Source of the DNA: Pseudanabaena sp. BC1403
GTDB taxonomy: Bacteria; Cyanobacteriota; Cyanobacteriia; Pseudanabaenales; Pseudanabaenaceae
Length of the DNA: 64,000 bases
NCBI RefSeq assembly: GCF_002914585.1
Contig: NZ_PDDM01000011.1
Coordinates: forward strand, 98,170 to 162,169
Direction: 5' to 3'
A model generated the notes under the pieces. It was not told where the DNA came from. It ran no database searches and worked only from the letters and a program-made list of their open reading frames with translations. Of the stretch, positions 18,035-27,343 are shown one piece after another. The position numbers and the translations under genes were made by a program. Each line of letters opens with the position of its first letter. Positions within the stretch are counted from its first letter, which is position 1.

Positions 18035-20785
18035 TTAAAAAGCTTTGCTTGCGATCGCTAAGAATCCCGCACAATCATTTACGGTTGTTTCTCTAGCTAA
18101 GTTATTAGCAGCATAGATATCTACCTCACCCTTCGCATTTAGTTGCCAACCCGTAGCTTCCACAATGGGTGTTTTCGCATTCTCAGATTGCGGTGTAGTT
18201 GCTAAAGCATTGGGATTGCGGAAAGCAGAGGGATCGCGGATATCTGTCCAAGGATGGGAGCTATTACGGCGATTACTAGGATCGTCAGGCAACCCTCCTC
18301 GACCTGTGGCGACAAATCGACTATTGCCATAGGTTCTACAACCTTGGACAATTCTTTGGCTCGGATCATCGATATTGCTAGGTAGCTCGATTAACCCTGC
18401 GGTGGGAGTAAAAGCAAGGTTGCTAATATTTACCGTGCCGCTTAGCCCAAATTGCGAACTTGCCGTGATGTCGCTCTCTGATGTCAATTGCGGACGAAAT
18501 TTCAGTCCAAATAAACCTTGCGTAGTGATGTTGATCTTCCCACCTGCTCCTTGTACAGCATTAGCAGTGATGTCACTGTTTTCCGATAGAACCGCTACGA
18601 TAAATGCTGAATTGATGTTGATATTACCTCCTGTAGCATTACCTGTTGCATTAGTGTTAATTTGACTGCCGTGCCGCAGCAGCAGCACATCAGAGTCAAT
18701 CGAGATATTGCCGCGATCGCCTGCGGAAACTTCCGATCGCAGACTGCCCCCGTAATCAAGTTGAACGCGAGAAGCCCTAATGCTTAAGTTACCCGCATCG
18801 CCACCACCTGTATTACTAACAGAAATTTCCGCCCCATTGCGTACGTCAAGCCGATTACTATTTATACTTATCGAACCAGCATCAGATTTTGTAGAAGAAA
18901 TTGCATTAATACTACTGGGGAGTTGCCGACCGTTAATTAGCGATTGAGAGATGCCCTGTACGTCAACATTTTTAACGATCAGGTTAATGCTGCCAGCAGC
19001 ACCGTTACCATCAGTAGATGAGGTGATTTGTCCACCGTTGAATATATTTAAGAGATCGCTTTTGATATTAATATTGCCACCCTGTCCGATCGCATTTGCC
19101 CCAACAGCCACAGTGATTCCACTGACAGTCTGACTAAAACTATCAATGACGGGATCGCTCACACTCACTTCTGTGGCTTGGATATTTATACTTCCTGCCA
19201 CACCATTGCCAACAAGCGCACTAGAAATTGTGCCACCATTAGCGAGTACCAATTTCCCAGTTGAGATCGATACATTTCCACTATTTCCTTCCGCAAAAGG
19301 TTGGATTGAACTAGTCACAGCACTTGTAAAGCTTGATGGATTTGCGCCTCGAATTTCTAGACTCTGAGTAGCTCGGATGGAGATATCCCCAGCCGACCCA
19401 GTAGTACTTGGTTGCAAAACACCTGGAAAATTGAGACCTACCAGATCTGTGCTGATATGTGCACCATCCAGCATCTGTATTCGATCCGCCTGAACAGAAA
19501 TATTCCCACCAATATTGCGATTACCACTGGTAATCAGAGTGGTAATCGAACTAGGACGGAAAAAAGGAATACCAAAAAAAGGATTAGGAAATGGATTGTA
19601 GCCACTTAATTTGACATCTTTAGCAAGAATGGAAATATTGCCAGTGGAGGAGTCATTGAAAGTTACGAAAGAATTAGTCGCGAAAGAATAAACGCCATTA
19701 TTAACTGATTGCAACCAAGATCCATTCGCAATTCGTAAAGACTCGGTTTCTACAGTAATATCACCTGCTCTAGCGCCATTCCCCAATACTGTAGTAGATA
19801 GACCAGGAGTCTCATATTGCAGTGCATCCGTTGCCCCCAGCAAATCCACAAATTCTGTGGTTTTGACATTAATACCTTGCCCTTGACCTCCCGCTCCAGT
19901 GTCAGAAGAAATATTTGAGCCATTCTGAAGTGTTAGCCCTCGCCCACGAATTACGATCGCGCCGCCGTTGAGTCCACTCGTATCAATTAGAGAGGATTTA
20001 CTCAGTGTAATTTGACCCCAGTCAGCAGTAGTTGAGGCACTAGTTAATTGCAGTTGAGTGGCATTTGTGAACTTAACTTCAGCATTTTGTACTGCCCACA
20101 GTTCCACTCGTCCATCTGGATTCGATAGACTAGCGTTAGTCAAACTAATCTCTCCACCTACTAACGCGATGGTCTGAGCTTTGAATAGTTGGGGCGATCG
20201 CAAAAAGAAATTAGGCGCAGGTGTTCCCTGTACTTCAATTGGTGCAGCATTGGTTCCGAGAATTAGCCCTACAGGAGCATTCACAGTTAACAGAGGATTA
20301 GCTGTGATATCGCTAGCACTAAACTTTACTCCATCACTAAAAATGACGCTATTTGCTGTAGTTCCAACAAATGATCCACCGATATTGAGCCTTGCATTGG
20401 GACTAAAAATAATCCCACTGGGATTGAGCAGAAACAAACTCACAGGATTGCTGCTATTTGAGGTCTGAATCAAGCCATCAATGTTGGAGACACTACCTCC
20501 CGTCACCCGACTGAAAATCGTTGTAATATTCGGTGTGCTAACTAGATTAAAAGTAGCAGAACCACCCGTCGGTACTGAGAATTGACTAAAACTATGGAAT
20601 AGATTTGCTCCACTATTGGGCTGATTACCATTGGTAATCGTAAAATTAAGATTGTCGGGACTAGTGACTGTAGTAGACAGCGTGCCATCGGCTGTCACAG
20701 ATTGTGCTGAGACATTTATGGGTAAAAGCATTCCCAAGAAAAGAAAGCTAGAACCACACCACAATAGTCTTTGACTAAAACTCAT
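18035..20785 (-). CDS. TPS exoprotein paralogue 2 (TpsA-like)
   Basis: A 916-residue exoprotein starting at the ATG at 20785 (MSFSQRLLW), 14 bp after the preceding stop with AGAGG upstream. After the shared leader and TPS domain, its body resembles paralogue 1 throughout. Both have GRGLTLQNGSN/DGSN, TEFVDLLGA, a LDYGGSLRSEVSAGDRGNI block and IVAVLSENSDITANAV. In contrast, the other members have IVGIENSDIIANAV. The conserved C-terminal region with two cysteines (QGCRTYGNS and NDCAGFLA) ends the protein. It therefore belongs to a sub-pair with paralogue 1 rather than with paralogues 4-7. Confidence 0.9.
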   Translation of the reverse strand: MSFSQRLLWCGSSFLFLGMLLPINVSAQSVTADGTLSTTVTSPDNLNFTITNGNQPNSGANLFHSFSQFSVPTGGSATFNLVSTPNITTIFSRVTGGSVSNIDGLIQTSNSSNPVSLFLLNPSGIIFSPNARLNIGGSFVGTTANSVIFSDGVKFSASDITANPLLTVNAPVGLILGTNAAPIEVQGTPAPNFFLRSPQLFKAQTIALVGGEISLTNASLSNPDGRVELWAVQNAEVKFTNATQLQLTSASTTADWGQITLSKSSLIDTSGLNGGAIVIRGRGLTLQNGSNISSDTGAGGQGQGINVKTTEFVDLLGATDALQYETPGLSTTVLGNGARAGDITVETESLRIANGSWLQSVNNGVYSFATNSFVTFNDSSTGNISILAKDVKLSGYNPFPNPFFGIPFFRPSSITTLITSGNRNIGGNISVQADRIQMLDGAHISTDLVGLNFPGVLQPSTTGSAGDISIRATQSLEIRGANPSSFTSAVTSSIQPFAEGNSGNVSISTGKLVLANGGTISSALVGNGVAGSINIQATEVSVSDPVIDSFSQTVSGITVAVGANAIGQGGNINIKSDLLNIFNGGQITSSTDGNGAAGSINLIVKNVDVQGISQSLINGRQLPSSINAISSTKSDAGSISINSNRLDVRNGAEISVSNTGGGDAGNLSIRASRVQLDYGGSLRSEVSAGDRGNISIDSDVLLLRHGSQINTNATGNATGGNININSAFIVAVLSENSDITANAVQGAGGKINITTQGLFGLKFRPQLTSESDITASSQFGLSGTVNISNLAFTPTAGLIELPSNIDDPSQRIVQGCRTYGNSRFVATGRGGLPDDPSNRRNSSHPWTDIRDPSAFRNPNALATTPQSENAKTPIVEATGWQLNAKGEVDIYAANNLARETTVNDCAGFLAIASKAF

Positions 20786-20799
20786 TGGACAATACCTCT

Positions 20800-23472
20800 T
20801 TAAAAAGTTTTGCTTGTAATCGCCAAGAATCCTGCGCAATCAGTTATAGGCGTTCCTATAGCTGCATTATTGGCAGCATAGATATTTACCTCACCCTTCG
20901 CATTTAATTGCCAACCCGTAGCTTCTACAATGGGCGGTGCTGAATTCTCCGATTGCTTTTCGGATTGCTTGACAGTTGCTAAAGCGACGGGATTGCGGAA
21001 AGCAGATGGATCACGGATATCTGTCCAAGGATGGGAGCTATTGCGGCGATCGCTAGGATCTTCAGGCAACCCTCCTCTGCCTGTGGCAACAAACCGACTA
21101 TTGCCATAGGTTCTACAACCTTGGACAATTCGCTGACTCGGATCATCGATATTGCTAGGTAGCTCGATTAACCCTGCGGTGGGAGTAAAAGCAAGGTTAT
21201 TAATATTCACCGTGCCGCTTAGCCCAAATTGCGAACTTGCCGTGATGTCACTTTCTGAGGTCAATTGCGGACGGAATTTTAGCCCAAATAAACCTTGCGT
21301 AGTGATGTTGATCTTCCCACCTGCTCCTAGTACAGCATTAGCCGTGATGTCACTGTTTTCCGATAGAACCGCTACGATAAATGCTGAATTGATGTTGATA
21401 TTACCTCCTGTAGCATTACCTGTGGCATTGGTGTTAATTTGGCTGCCGTGCCTCAGCAGCAACACATCAGAGTTAATCGAGATATTGCCGCGATCGCCTG
21501 CGGAAACTTCCGATCGCAGACTTCCCCCATAATCAAGTTGAACGCGAGAAGCGCTAACGCTTAAGTTACCTGCATTTCCACCACCAGTATTACTAACAGA
21601 AATTTCTCCACGATTAAGAACATCAAGCCGATCGCTAACTATATTGACTGAACCCGCATCAGATTTTGTAGAAGAAGTTGCCGCGATCGTGCTGGGCAGA
21701 GTTTGACCATTGGACAAGGTTTTAGAGACACCATCTACCGCAATGTTTTTGACTTGCAGATTGATACTACCCGCATTACCATTTCCATTGGTTGAAGAGG
21801 TGATTTGCCCACCATCAAAAAGCCGTAACGTATCAGCCGTTAAGGTAATATTTCCCCCTGAGCCAACCGCATTAGCCCCCAGAGAAACCGTAATACCGCC
21901 AGGTAAGCTGCTGAGACCATCAAGTTCTGGCTCGCTCACTGTCACATCCTTAGCCCTAATGGTGATATTCCCCGCTTTTCCTGTTCCCGATAGCGTACTC
22001 CGAACAGTCCCCCCGTTAAAGATTTGCAAACTGCCAACATCAATCGAGATGTTTCCTGCTTCCCCCGTTGTTGCTCCAATTCTCGAACTCACTCCAGATA
22101 GCAGTTTAGCGGGTGTGAATCCCGATATTACAAGGCTCTCAGTTGCTCGGATCGAGATGTCTCCAGCCTTACCTGTAGGAAGAACAGGACTTACGACAAC
22201 CAAAGCCGTACTGATAATTCCACCATCTTGCACGCGAATTCGATCTGCATCGATGGTAATCTTGCCACTCTCATTATTAGTGCCAACAAAGAGGTTGGCG
22301 TTTATAGCGGTAGGCGTTTCAAGAAATGGATTAGATCCCAATACATCCACATCCGCAGCTTTAACGGTCACATCTCCCGATCGCGAATTGTCACCAGTAG
22401 AGGAGGACTGAAGCCAAGCGCCATTACTCAACCGTAAACTCCCTGTCTCAACGGTCACATCTCCAGCTCGCCCAGTTGCAGGAGCGCCAAACAATATACC
22501 CACAGAAGTCGAAATGCCAGGAGCAAATTGACCTGCTTGGGAAGCTCCCAGCAGATCAACAAATTCTGTAGTTTGGACGGTGATCCCCTTACCTTGCCCA
22601 GCCGAAGTAATAGAACGAATATTTGAGCCATCTTGCAAGGTCAGCCCGCGTCCACGGATGTTGATTGCTCCGCCATTGATTCCACTTGCATCAACTAAGG
22701 AGGTTTGACTGAGTGAAATATTTCCCCAATTCACAATACTAGGGGCAGAAGTAAGTTGCCATTTCGCTTGATTGTTTATGGCGATTTGGGCATTCTGTGC
22801 TGCCCATAGTTCCACTTGTCCATCTGGAGCGATCAGGTTTGCGCCTGTCATATTGATTTGACTGCCTACTAAAGCCAAGGTATTTCCCTGAGCCACTTGC
22901 AGGGTAGCCATTTTCTGTAAACTAATTGCTCCCGCATTTGCCTCAAGGTTTAGCCCAATGGGAGCATTCACAGTCAACAGAGGATTAGATGTGAGATCGT
23001 TGGCACTAAACTTAACTCCATCACTAAAAATGACGCTATTTGCTGTAGTTCCTACAAACGATCCACCGATATTTAGACTGGCATTGGGACCAAAAATAAT
23101 CCCACTGGGATTGATTAGAAACAAACTCACAGGATTGCTGTTATTTGTGGTCTGAATCAAGCCATCAATGTTGGAAACATTGCCTCCCGTCACCCGACTA
23201 AAAATCGTCGAAATATTCGGTGTGCTAACCAGATTAAAAGTAGCAGAACCACCCGTGGGCACTGAGAACTGACTAAAACTATGGAATAGATTTGCTCCAC
23301 TATTGGGCTGATTACCATTGGTAATCGTAAAGTTAAGATTGTCAGGACTGGTGACTGTTGTAGAAAGTGTGCCATCGGCTGTCACAGATTGTGCTGAGAC
23401 AGAATAAGTTAGGGATAAATGCCCCAGAAATAGACAGCCACCTAAACAAGATAAACGAAAAATAGAAGTCAT
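20800..23472 (-). CDS. TPS exoprotein paralogue 1, first gene of the array
   Basis: An 890-residue exoprotein and the promoter-proximal gene of the array. I choose the ATG at 23472 (MTSIFRLSC), which has GGGGAG about 10 bp upstream; the GTG at 23493 is less likely. Its signal peptide is unlike the MNFSQ/MSFSQ leaders of the other six, but from SAQSVTADGTLST onward it is the same. The TPS domain carries LINPSGIIFG. The body pairs with paralogue 2, and the C-terminal region is the common one. The array probably expanded behind this gene: the downstream copies share a leader that this one lacks. Confidence 0.9.
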   Translation of the reverse strand: MTSIFRLSCLGGCLFLGHLSLTYSVSAQSVTADGTLSTTVTSPDNLNFTITNGNQPNSGANLFHSFSQFSVPTGGSATFNLVSTPNISTIFSRVTGGNVSNIDGLIQTTNNSNPVSLFLINPSGIIFGPNASLNIGGSFVGTTANSVIFSDGVKFSANDLTSNPLLTVNAPIGLNLEANAGAISLQKMATLQVAQGNTLALVGSQINMTGANLIAPDGQVELWAAQNAQIAINNQAKWQLTSAPSIVNWGNISLSQTSLVDASGINGGAINIRGRGLTLQDGSNIRSITSAGQGKGITVQTTEFVDLLGASQAGQFAPGISTSVGILFGAPATGRAGDVTVETGSLRLSNGAWLQSSSTGDNSRSGDVTVKAADVDVLGSNPFLETPTAINANLFVGTNNESGKITIDADRIRVQDGGIISTALVVVSPVLPTGKAGDISIRATESLVISGFTPAKLLSGVSSRIGATTGEAGNISIDVGSLQIFNGGTVRSTLSGTGKAGNITIRAKDVTVSEPELDGLSSLPGGITVSLGANAVGSGGNITLTADTLRLFDGGQITSSTNGNGNAGSINLQVKNIAVDGVSKTLSNGQTLPSTIAATSSTKSDAGSVNIVSDRLDVLNRGEISVSNTGGGNAGNLSVSASRVQLDYGGSLRSEVSAGDRGNISINSDVLLLRHGSQINTNATGNATGGNININSAFIVAVLSENSDITANAVLGAGGKINITTQGLFGLKFRPQLTSESDITASSQFGLSGTVNINNLAFTPTAGLIELPSNIDDPSQRIVQGCRTYGNSRFVATGRGGLPEDPSDRRNSSHPWTDIRDPSAFRNPVALATVKQSEKQSENSAPPIVEATGWQLNAKGEVNIYAANNAAIGTPITDCAGFLAITSKTF

Positions 23473-23903
23473 AGATACCGCTCCCCATCTCACACAAAAT
23501 AAATAAAATTAACAGACAAACATCTTTAGCAAAATCTTTTTGAGAATATTAAAGGAAAATAAAGAGCGTAATATAAGCAAGCCAATACTAAGTAGCTGAG
23601 CATAATTAAAAACTAGATTCAAAGCCTTTGGTGTAAGCTGCGCATAAACCATAAGCTTTAGGTTTTATATTTAATTACGATATGATACTTATAGCGTTTT
23701 ACAAATGAATTTCCCCCTAATTTGTAAAACAAAAAAACTAATCACAGTTAAAGTTTTAAGTTTTTTATTTTATCGTAGAAAAATAAAAAACTGATATAAT
23801 TTTATCGATTAGTTAATATTACCTGATTTTACTTCACTTATGGTTTATTAATATTGCCCGATTGAAATCATCTTGAAAAAGCATAGAAATTACTCTTGAA
23901 TAT
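23473..23903. promoter_or_regulatory. Divergent AT-rich control region between the TPS array and tpsB
   Basis: A 431-bp gene-free, very AT-rich stretch that must hold the promoters of both the exoprotein operon (leftwards) and tpsB (rightwards). It contains a perfect 11-bp inverted repeat, GTTTTACAAAT / ATTTGTAAAAC, at 23696-23706 and 23720-23730. A second, imperfect A/T inverted repeat lies at about 23758-23789. Several TATAAT-like hexamers are present, but I cannot single out a promoter. Confidence 0.5.
23696..23730. promoter_or_regulatory. Perfect 11-bp inverted repeat, possible operator
   Basis: GTTTTACAAAT, 13 bp spacer, ATTTGTAAAAC. It sits roughly midway between the two divergent start codons, a position suited to a shared regulator site. 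A hairpin function in one of the transcripts is equally possible. Confidence 0.4.
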
Positions 23904-25790
23904 ATGAATTTTTGCAATCTTTTGTTGTGTAATTATCTAGCTCGTACTTTGCCATTCATGAGATTTACGATTATTTTAATATTTGTAAGTTTGTCCTCAG
24001 AATTATCTGCCGTCGAGGTAAGTGAGGCTAAATCTAAATTTAATGAACAAGGCTTATTATCACGACCTGTAAGTACAAAGCTCGACACTTCACGATTTCC
24101 GATTGAGCAAAGCCCCCTTGAACAGCCATTGCTCACGGCGCAGAGGGTTGAGCCTAATATTTCTAATCCTTTACAACGGATTAATCCCTCTCCTAGTCAA
24201 CCTGTTCTACCCCCAGAGACGCTGCCTCCAGCACCAACTTTAGATCAATCAATACCTAAAGTCCCTGAAGATACAGAGACACGTCCAAATACATTTCCAG
24301 CTAAATTTTTTGTCAAACAAATTGAGGTAACTGATAGCACGGTATTTAGTACCGAAGAACTGGCTGTAGTGACTAAGCCTTTTATAGGCAGGGAGTTGAC
24401 ATTTGCTGAGTTATTACAGGTGCGATCGGCTATTACTCAGCTCTATACAAGTCGCGGTTATATTTCTTCAGGTGTAATTATTCCTCCCCAAACTTTGTCG
24501 AATGGGGTGATCAAAATGCAAGCGATCGAAGGCAGTTTGGAAGAGATTAAAGTTACAGGGTTACAACACCTTAATCCCGATTATATTCGTAGTCGTTTGC
24601 AATTAGCGGGGGCTAAACCTTTAAATATCAATCAATTACTTGAAGGACTACAATTACTAAAGCTAAATCCCTTAATTGAAAACATTTCTGCTGAGTTGCA
24701 AACAGGCGATCGCCCTGAAACTCGGATTTTGTTAGTGGAAGCTAAGGAAGCCAAGAATTTCAGTGTTATTCCTACTATTGATAATGGGCGATCGCCTAGT
24801 GTCGGTAGTTTCCGCCGTCAAATCCAACTATCTCATGCTAATTTGTTTGGACTTGGTGATGGATTGAAATTGGGATATACCAACACCGATGGGAGTAATG
24901 GCTTTGATTTTAGCTACACTTTGCCGATTAATCCCAGCAACGGTACGATCCAATTGGCGGCTGGCACTACGACTAGCAATGTAATTGAATCCCCATTTGA
25001 TGTACTCAAAATTTCGGCTGTCTCGAAATATTACGAAGCCACCTATCGCCAACCACTGATTTTACGCCCTCAAGAAGAACTAGCTGTGGGGCTAACATTC
25101 TCTAGGCAAGAAAGCCAAACTTCACTAGGAATTGACAATATTGGGCCTTTCCCCATTTCTTCTGGTTCCGACAGCCAAGGTAGTACCCGTGTCTCCGCAT
25201 TGCGATTCTTCCAAGAATGGACTAGGCGAAATGAGCAATCTGTAATGGCTTTTCGCTCTCAATTTAGTCTTGGGCTTGGTGGTCTATTCAATGCCACCGT
25301 CAACCAGCAAGAAGTGCCTGATAGCAACTTTTTGTCATGGCGAGGACAAGGTCAATGGGTACAGCTACTTGCGCCCGATACGCTTTTTCTATTGCGGGGA
25401 GATATTCAAATTGCCAATCGCACGTTGCTAACTTTGGAGCAATTTGGATTGGGGGGAGTCAGTACTGTTCGCGGCTATCGCCAAGAAGCCCTTCTAACAG
25501 ATAATGGCGCACAAATTTCTGCCGAAGTTCGTTTGCCAATCTTTAAAGATGTTGCATCTAAAGAGGTTTTGCAACTAACCCCATTTGTTGATGCAGGAAC
25601 TGGTTGGAATAGCAATGGCAGAAATCCTAATCCTAATACTTTGGTGGGGCTGGGTGTTGGACTATTGTGGCAACAGGGGGAAAATTTATCTATCAGACTT
25701 GATTGGGGCGTTCCTCTAGTTAATGTGCCATCACAGGGCAATAGCTCACAAGAAAGAGGCTTATATTTTTCTGCTACTGCACGTTTTTAA
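23904..25790 (+). CDS. TpsB-type outer-membrane transporter (ShlB/FhaC/HecB, Omp85 superfamily)
   Basis: A 628-residue two-partner-secretion exporter. A hydrophobic N-terminal leader is followed by a Pro-rich linker (about 85-130). Two POTRA domains follow: FFVKQIEVTDSTVFS begins the first and LEEIKVTGLQHL the second. Then comes a 16-strand-type beta-barrel ending in phenylalanine (TARF). The Omp85 lid-loop motif VRGY is at residues 522-525. It should export TPS-domain proteins across the outer membrane. It is the only TpsB-like gene seen here and faces seven candidate substrates. An ATG at 23958 would give a shorter leader (MRFTIILIFVSLS). Neither start has a clear ribosome-binding site. Confidence 0.92.
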   Translation: MNFCNLLLCNYLARTLPFMRFTIILIFVSLSSELSAVEVSEAKSKFNEQGLLSRPVSTKLDTSRFPIEQSPLEQPLLTAQRVEPNISNPLQRINPSPSQPVLPPETLPPAPTLDQSIPKVPEDTETRPNTFPAKFFVKQIEVTDSTVFSTEELAVVTKPFIGRELTFAELLQVRSAITQLYTSRGYISSGVIIPPQTLSNGVIKMQAIEGSLEEIKVTGLQHLNPDYIRSRLQLAGAKPLNINQLLEGLQLLKLNPLIENISAELQTGDRPETRILLVEAKEAKNFSVIPTIDNGRSPSVGSFRRQIQLSHANLFGLGDGLKLGYTNTDGSNGFDFSYTLPINPSNGTIQLAAGTTTSNVIESPFDVLKISAVSKYYEATYRQPLILRPQEELAVGLTFSRQESQTSLGIDNIGPFPISSGSDSQGSTRVSALRFFQEWTRRNEQSVMAFRSQFSLGLGGLFNATVNQQEVPDSNFLSWRGQGQWVQLLAPDTLFLLRGDIQIANRTLLTLEQFGLGGVSTVRGYRQEALLTDNGAQISAEVRLPIFKDVASKEVLQLTPFVDAGTGWNSNGRNPNPNTLVGLGVGLLWQQGENLSIRLDWGVPLVNVPSQGNSSQERGLYFSATARF

Positions 25791-25830
25791 TTGATGTTAA
25801 GTAGCTAAGCGAAATTAAATACAAAACCCA

Positions 25831-25869
25831 AAAAGCTGTAGCGCACGCGCAGCTTGCGCTACAGCTTTT
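25831..25869. terminator. Hairpin terminator after tpsB
   Basis: Perfect 15-bp arms (AAAAGCTGTAGCGCA and its complement) with a 9-nt loop, flanked by A and T runs. It starts about 40 bp after the tpsB stop. Confidence 0.7.
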
Positions 25870-25882
25870 TGATCTGGCTTTT

Positions 25883-25924
25883 AAAAAATGGAGGGGCAAT
25901 TCATGAATTGCCCCTCCATTTTTT
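25883..25924. terminator. 42-bp perfect palindrome, bidirectional terminator between tpsB and the kinase operon
   Basis: A perfect palindrome with no spacer: 21 bp on each side of the axis at 25903/25904, with A6 on one end and T6 on the other. It lies between convergent genes, so it can serve both. Confidence 0.7.
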
Positions 25925-25974
25925 AAATTTTTTTTGTACATCGGTCATTTGGAAATTGCTGGATAGCGAGTTAT

Positions 25975-27339
25975 TTAATCTTTCTCGCTGGGATCATAAA
26001 CAGGTATTTCAATCGTAAACTCTGTTCCTTCTGATGAGGTAGAAGTGAGCGTCAATTTACCTCCATGAATTTCTTCGACAATCTCGCGACTAATGGAAAG
26101 ACCCAGCCCAGTTCCTTTCCCCACAGGCTTAGTTGTAAACAGCGATTCAAATATTTTGGTTTGTAAATTGGGTGGAATTCCGAGTCCATTATCTCGAATG
26201 GTAATTCGCACCTTGTCATCTAATCGAGTCTCACATTGGAGCAATTCGGTTTTCACCCAAATTGTCGGTTGTTTCGCTTCACCCCGTTTTACCATTGAAA
26301 CTGTGTAGCCAGAAGCGTGCAACGCATCGATCGCATTGGCTAGCAGGTTCATAAATACTTGATTCAACTGTCCCGCATAACAAGCTACTTTGGGTAGATC
26401 TGCATAATCCTTGATGATATGAATTTCAGGAATTTGATCCACGGATTTGAGGCGATGACGTAGCAGCATCAACGTAATTTCAAGCCCCTCTTCAATTTTA
26501 AAGCTCACGCGATGTTCAGTATCAGATCTAGAGAATATGCCTAGAGAATTAGAAATCGCCTTGATGCGATCGCATCCTACACGCAGAGATTTAGTGAGAG
26601 CAGGTAAGTCTGTTAATAGAAATTCTAGATCAATTAATTCAGCGTGGTCAATGATCTTATCGCTAACCTTGGGAAACTCCGCTTGATAAAGTTGCAGATG
26701 ATTTAGTAGATTTGCAAATGCTTCCTGAGCTAAAGACAGGTTACCGTTAATAAATCCTAGAGGGTTATTAATTTCATGGGCTATTCCAGCCATCAACTGA
26801 CCAATACTAGACATCTTCTCACTCTGCACGAGTTGAAGTTGAGACTTTTGTAGGGTTTCTAAAGCTTGAGTCAATTCTGCCGTGCGTTCTACCACCTGCT
26901 GTTCCAAATGTTGATTTTGTTCGGCAATTGTCTTATTGAGAGAACTCAACTTCAAATGTAGATTGACCCTAGCAATCACTTCTTCTTGTTGGAAAGGTTT
27001 GGTGATGTAATCTACCGCCCCAAGTTCAAAGCCCTTTACCTTTTCTGTGGGATCAGCAAGGGCAGTCATAAAGATCACTGGAATATTTTGGGTTTTAGGA
27101 TTGGACAGCAGAAGCCGACAAGCTTCAAAGCCATCAATCCCTGGCATCATCACATCCAAAAGGATTAAATCAGGCTCTAGATATTCGGCTTGGGATAGGG
27201 CATTTTCGCCATCGATCGCTACTGAGACCGTAAAGCCATGATCTTCTAGAGTAGTAGAAAGCACTTCCAAATTGGTGGGATTATCATCCACAATCAAAAT
27301 CGTGCTTGGCTGTAATGGCAAAGGTTGATTGAAATTCAT
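25975..27339 (-). CDS. REC-histidine kinase (response-regulator domain fused to a soluble kinase)
   Basis: A 454-residue cytoplasmic signalling protein with no membrane segment. The receiver domain (about 12-130) has phosphoacceptor Asp62 (LILLDVMMP) and Lys114 (ITKPF). A coiled-coil linker (about 135-175) follows. The HisKA region has His188 in GIAHEINNPLGF. The HATPase_c domain ends with DNGLGIPP and GKGTGLGLSI. The receiver-first order suggests that an upstream kinase phosphorylates it and modulates its own kinase. The obvious candidate is the CHASE2 kinase, whose stop lies 4 bp before this start. No DNA-binding output domain is present in this operon. Confidence 0.92.
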   Translation of the reverse strand: MNFNQPLPLQPSTILIVDDNPTNLEVLSTTLEDHGFTVSVAIDGENALSQAEYLEPDLILLDVMMPGIDGFEACRLLLSNPKTQNIPVIFMTALADPTEKVKGFELGAVDYITKPFQQEEVIARVNLHLKLSSLNKTIAEQNQHLEQQVVERTAELTQALETLQKSQLQLVQSEKMSSIGQLMAGIAHEINNPLGFINGNLSLAQEAFANLLNHLQLYQAEFPKVSDKIIDHAELIDLEFLLTDLPALTKSLRVGCDRIKAISNSLGIFSRSDTEHRVSFKIEEGLEITLMLLRHRLKSVDQIPEIHIIKDYADLPKVACYAGQLNQVFMNLLANAIDALHASGYTVSMVKRGEAKQPTIWVKTELLQCETRLDDKVRITIRDNGLGIPPNLQTKIFESLFTTKPVGKGTGLGLSISREIVEEIHGGKLTLTSTSSEGTEFTIEIPVYDPSEKD

Positions 27340-27343
27340 AAGT

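Noticed and set aside
4282..23155. Many opposite-strand reading frames of about 60-284 codons across the TPS array (for example 16219-17073 and 21710-22411).
   Set aside because: They are antisense to strongly coding beta-helix genes, recur at the same place in each paralogue and read as Pro/Leu/Val-rich, low-complexity sequence without family features.
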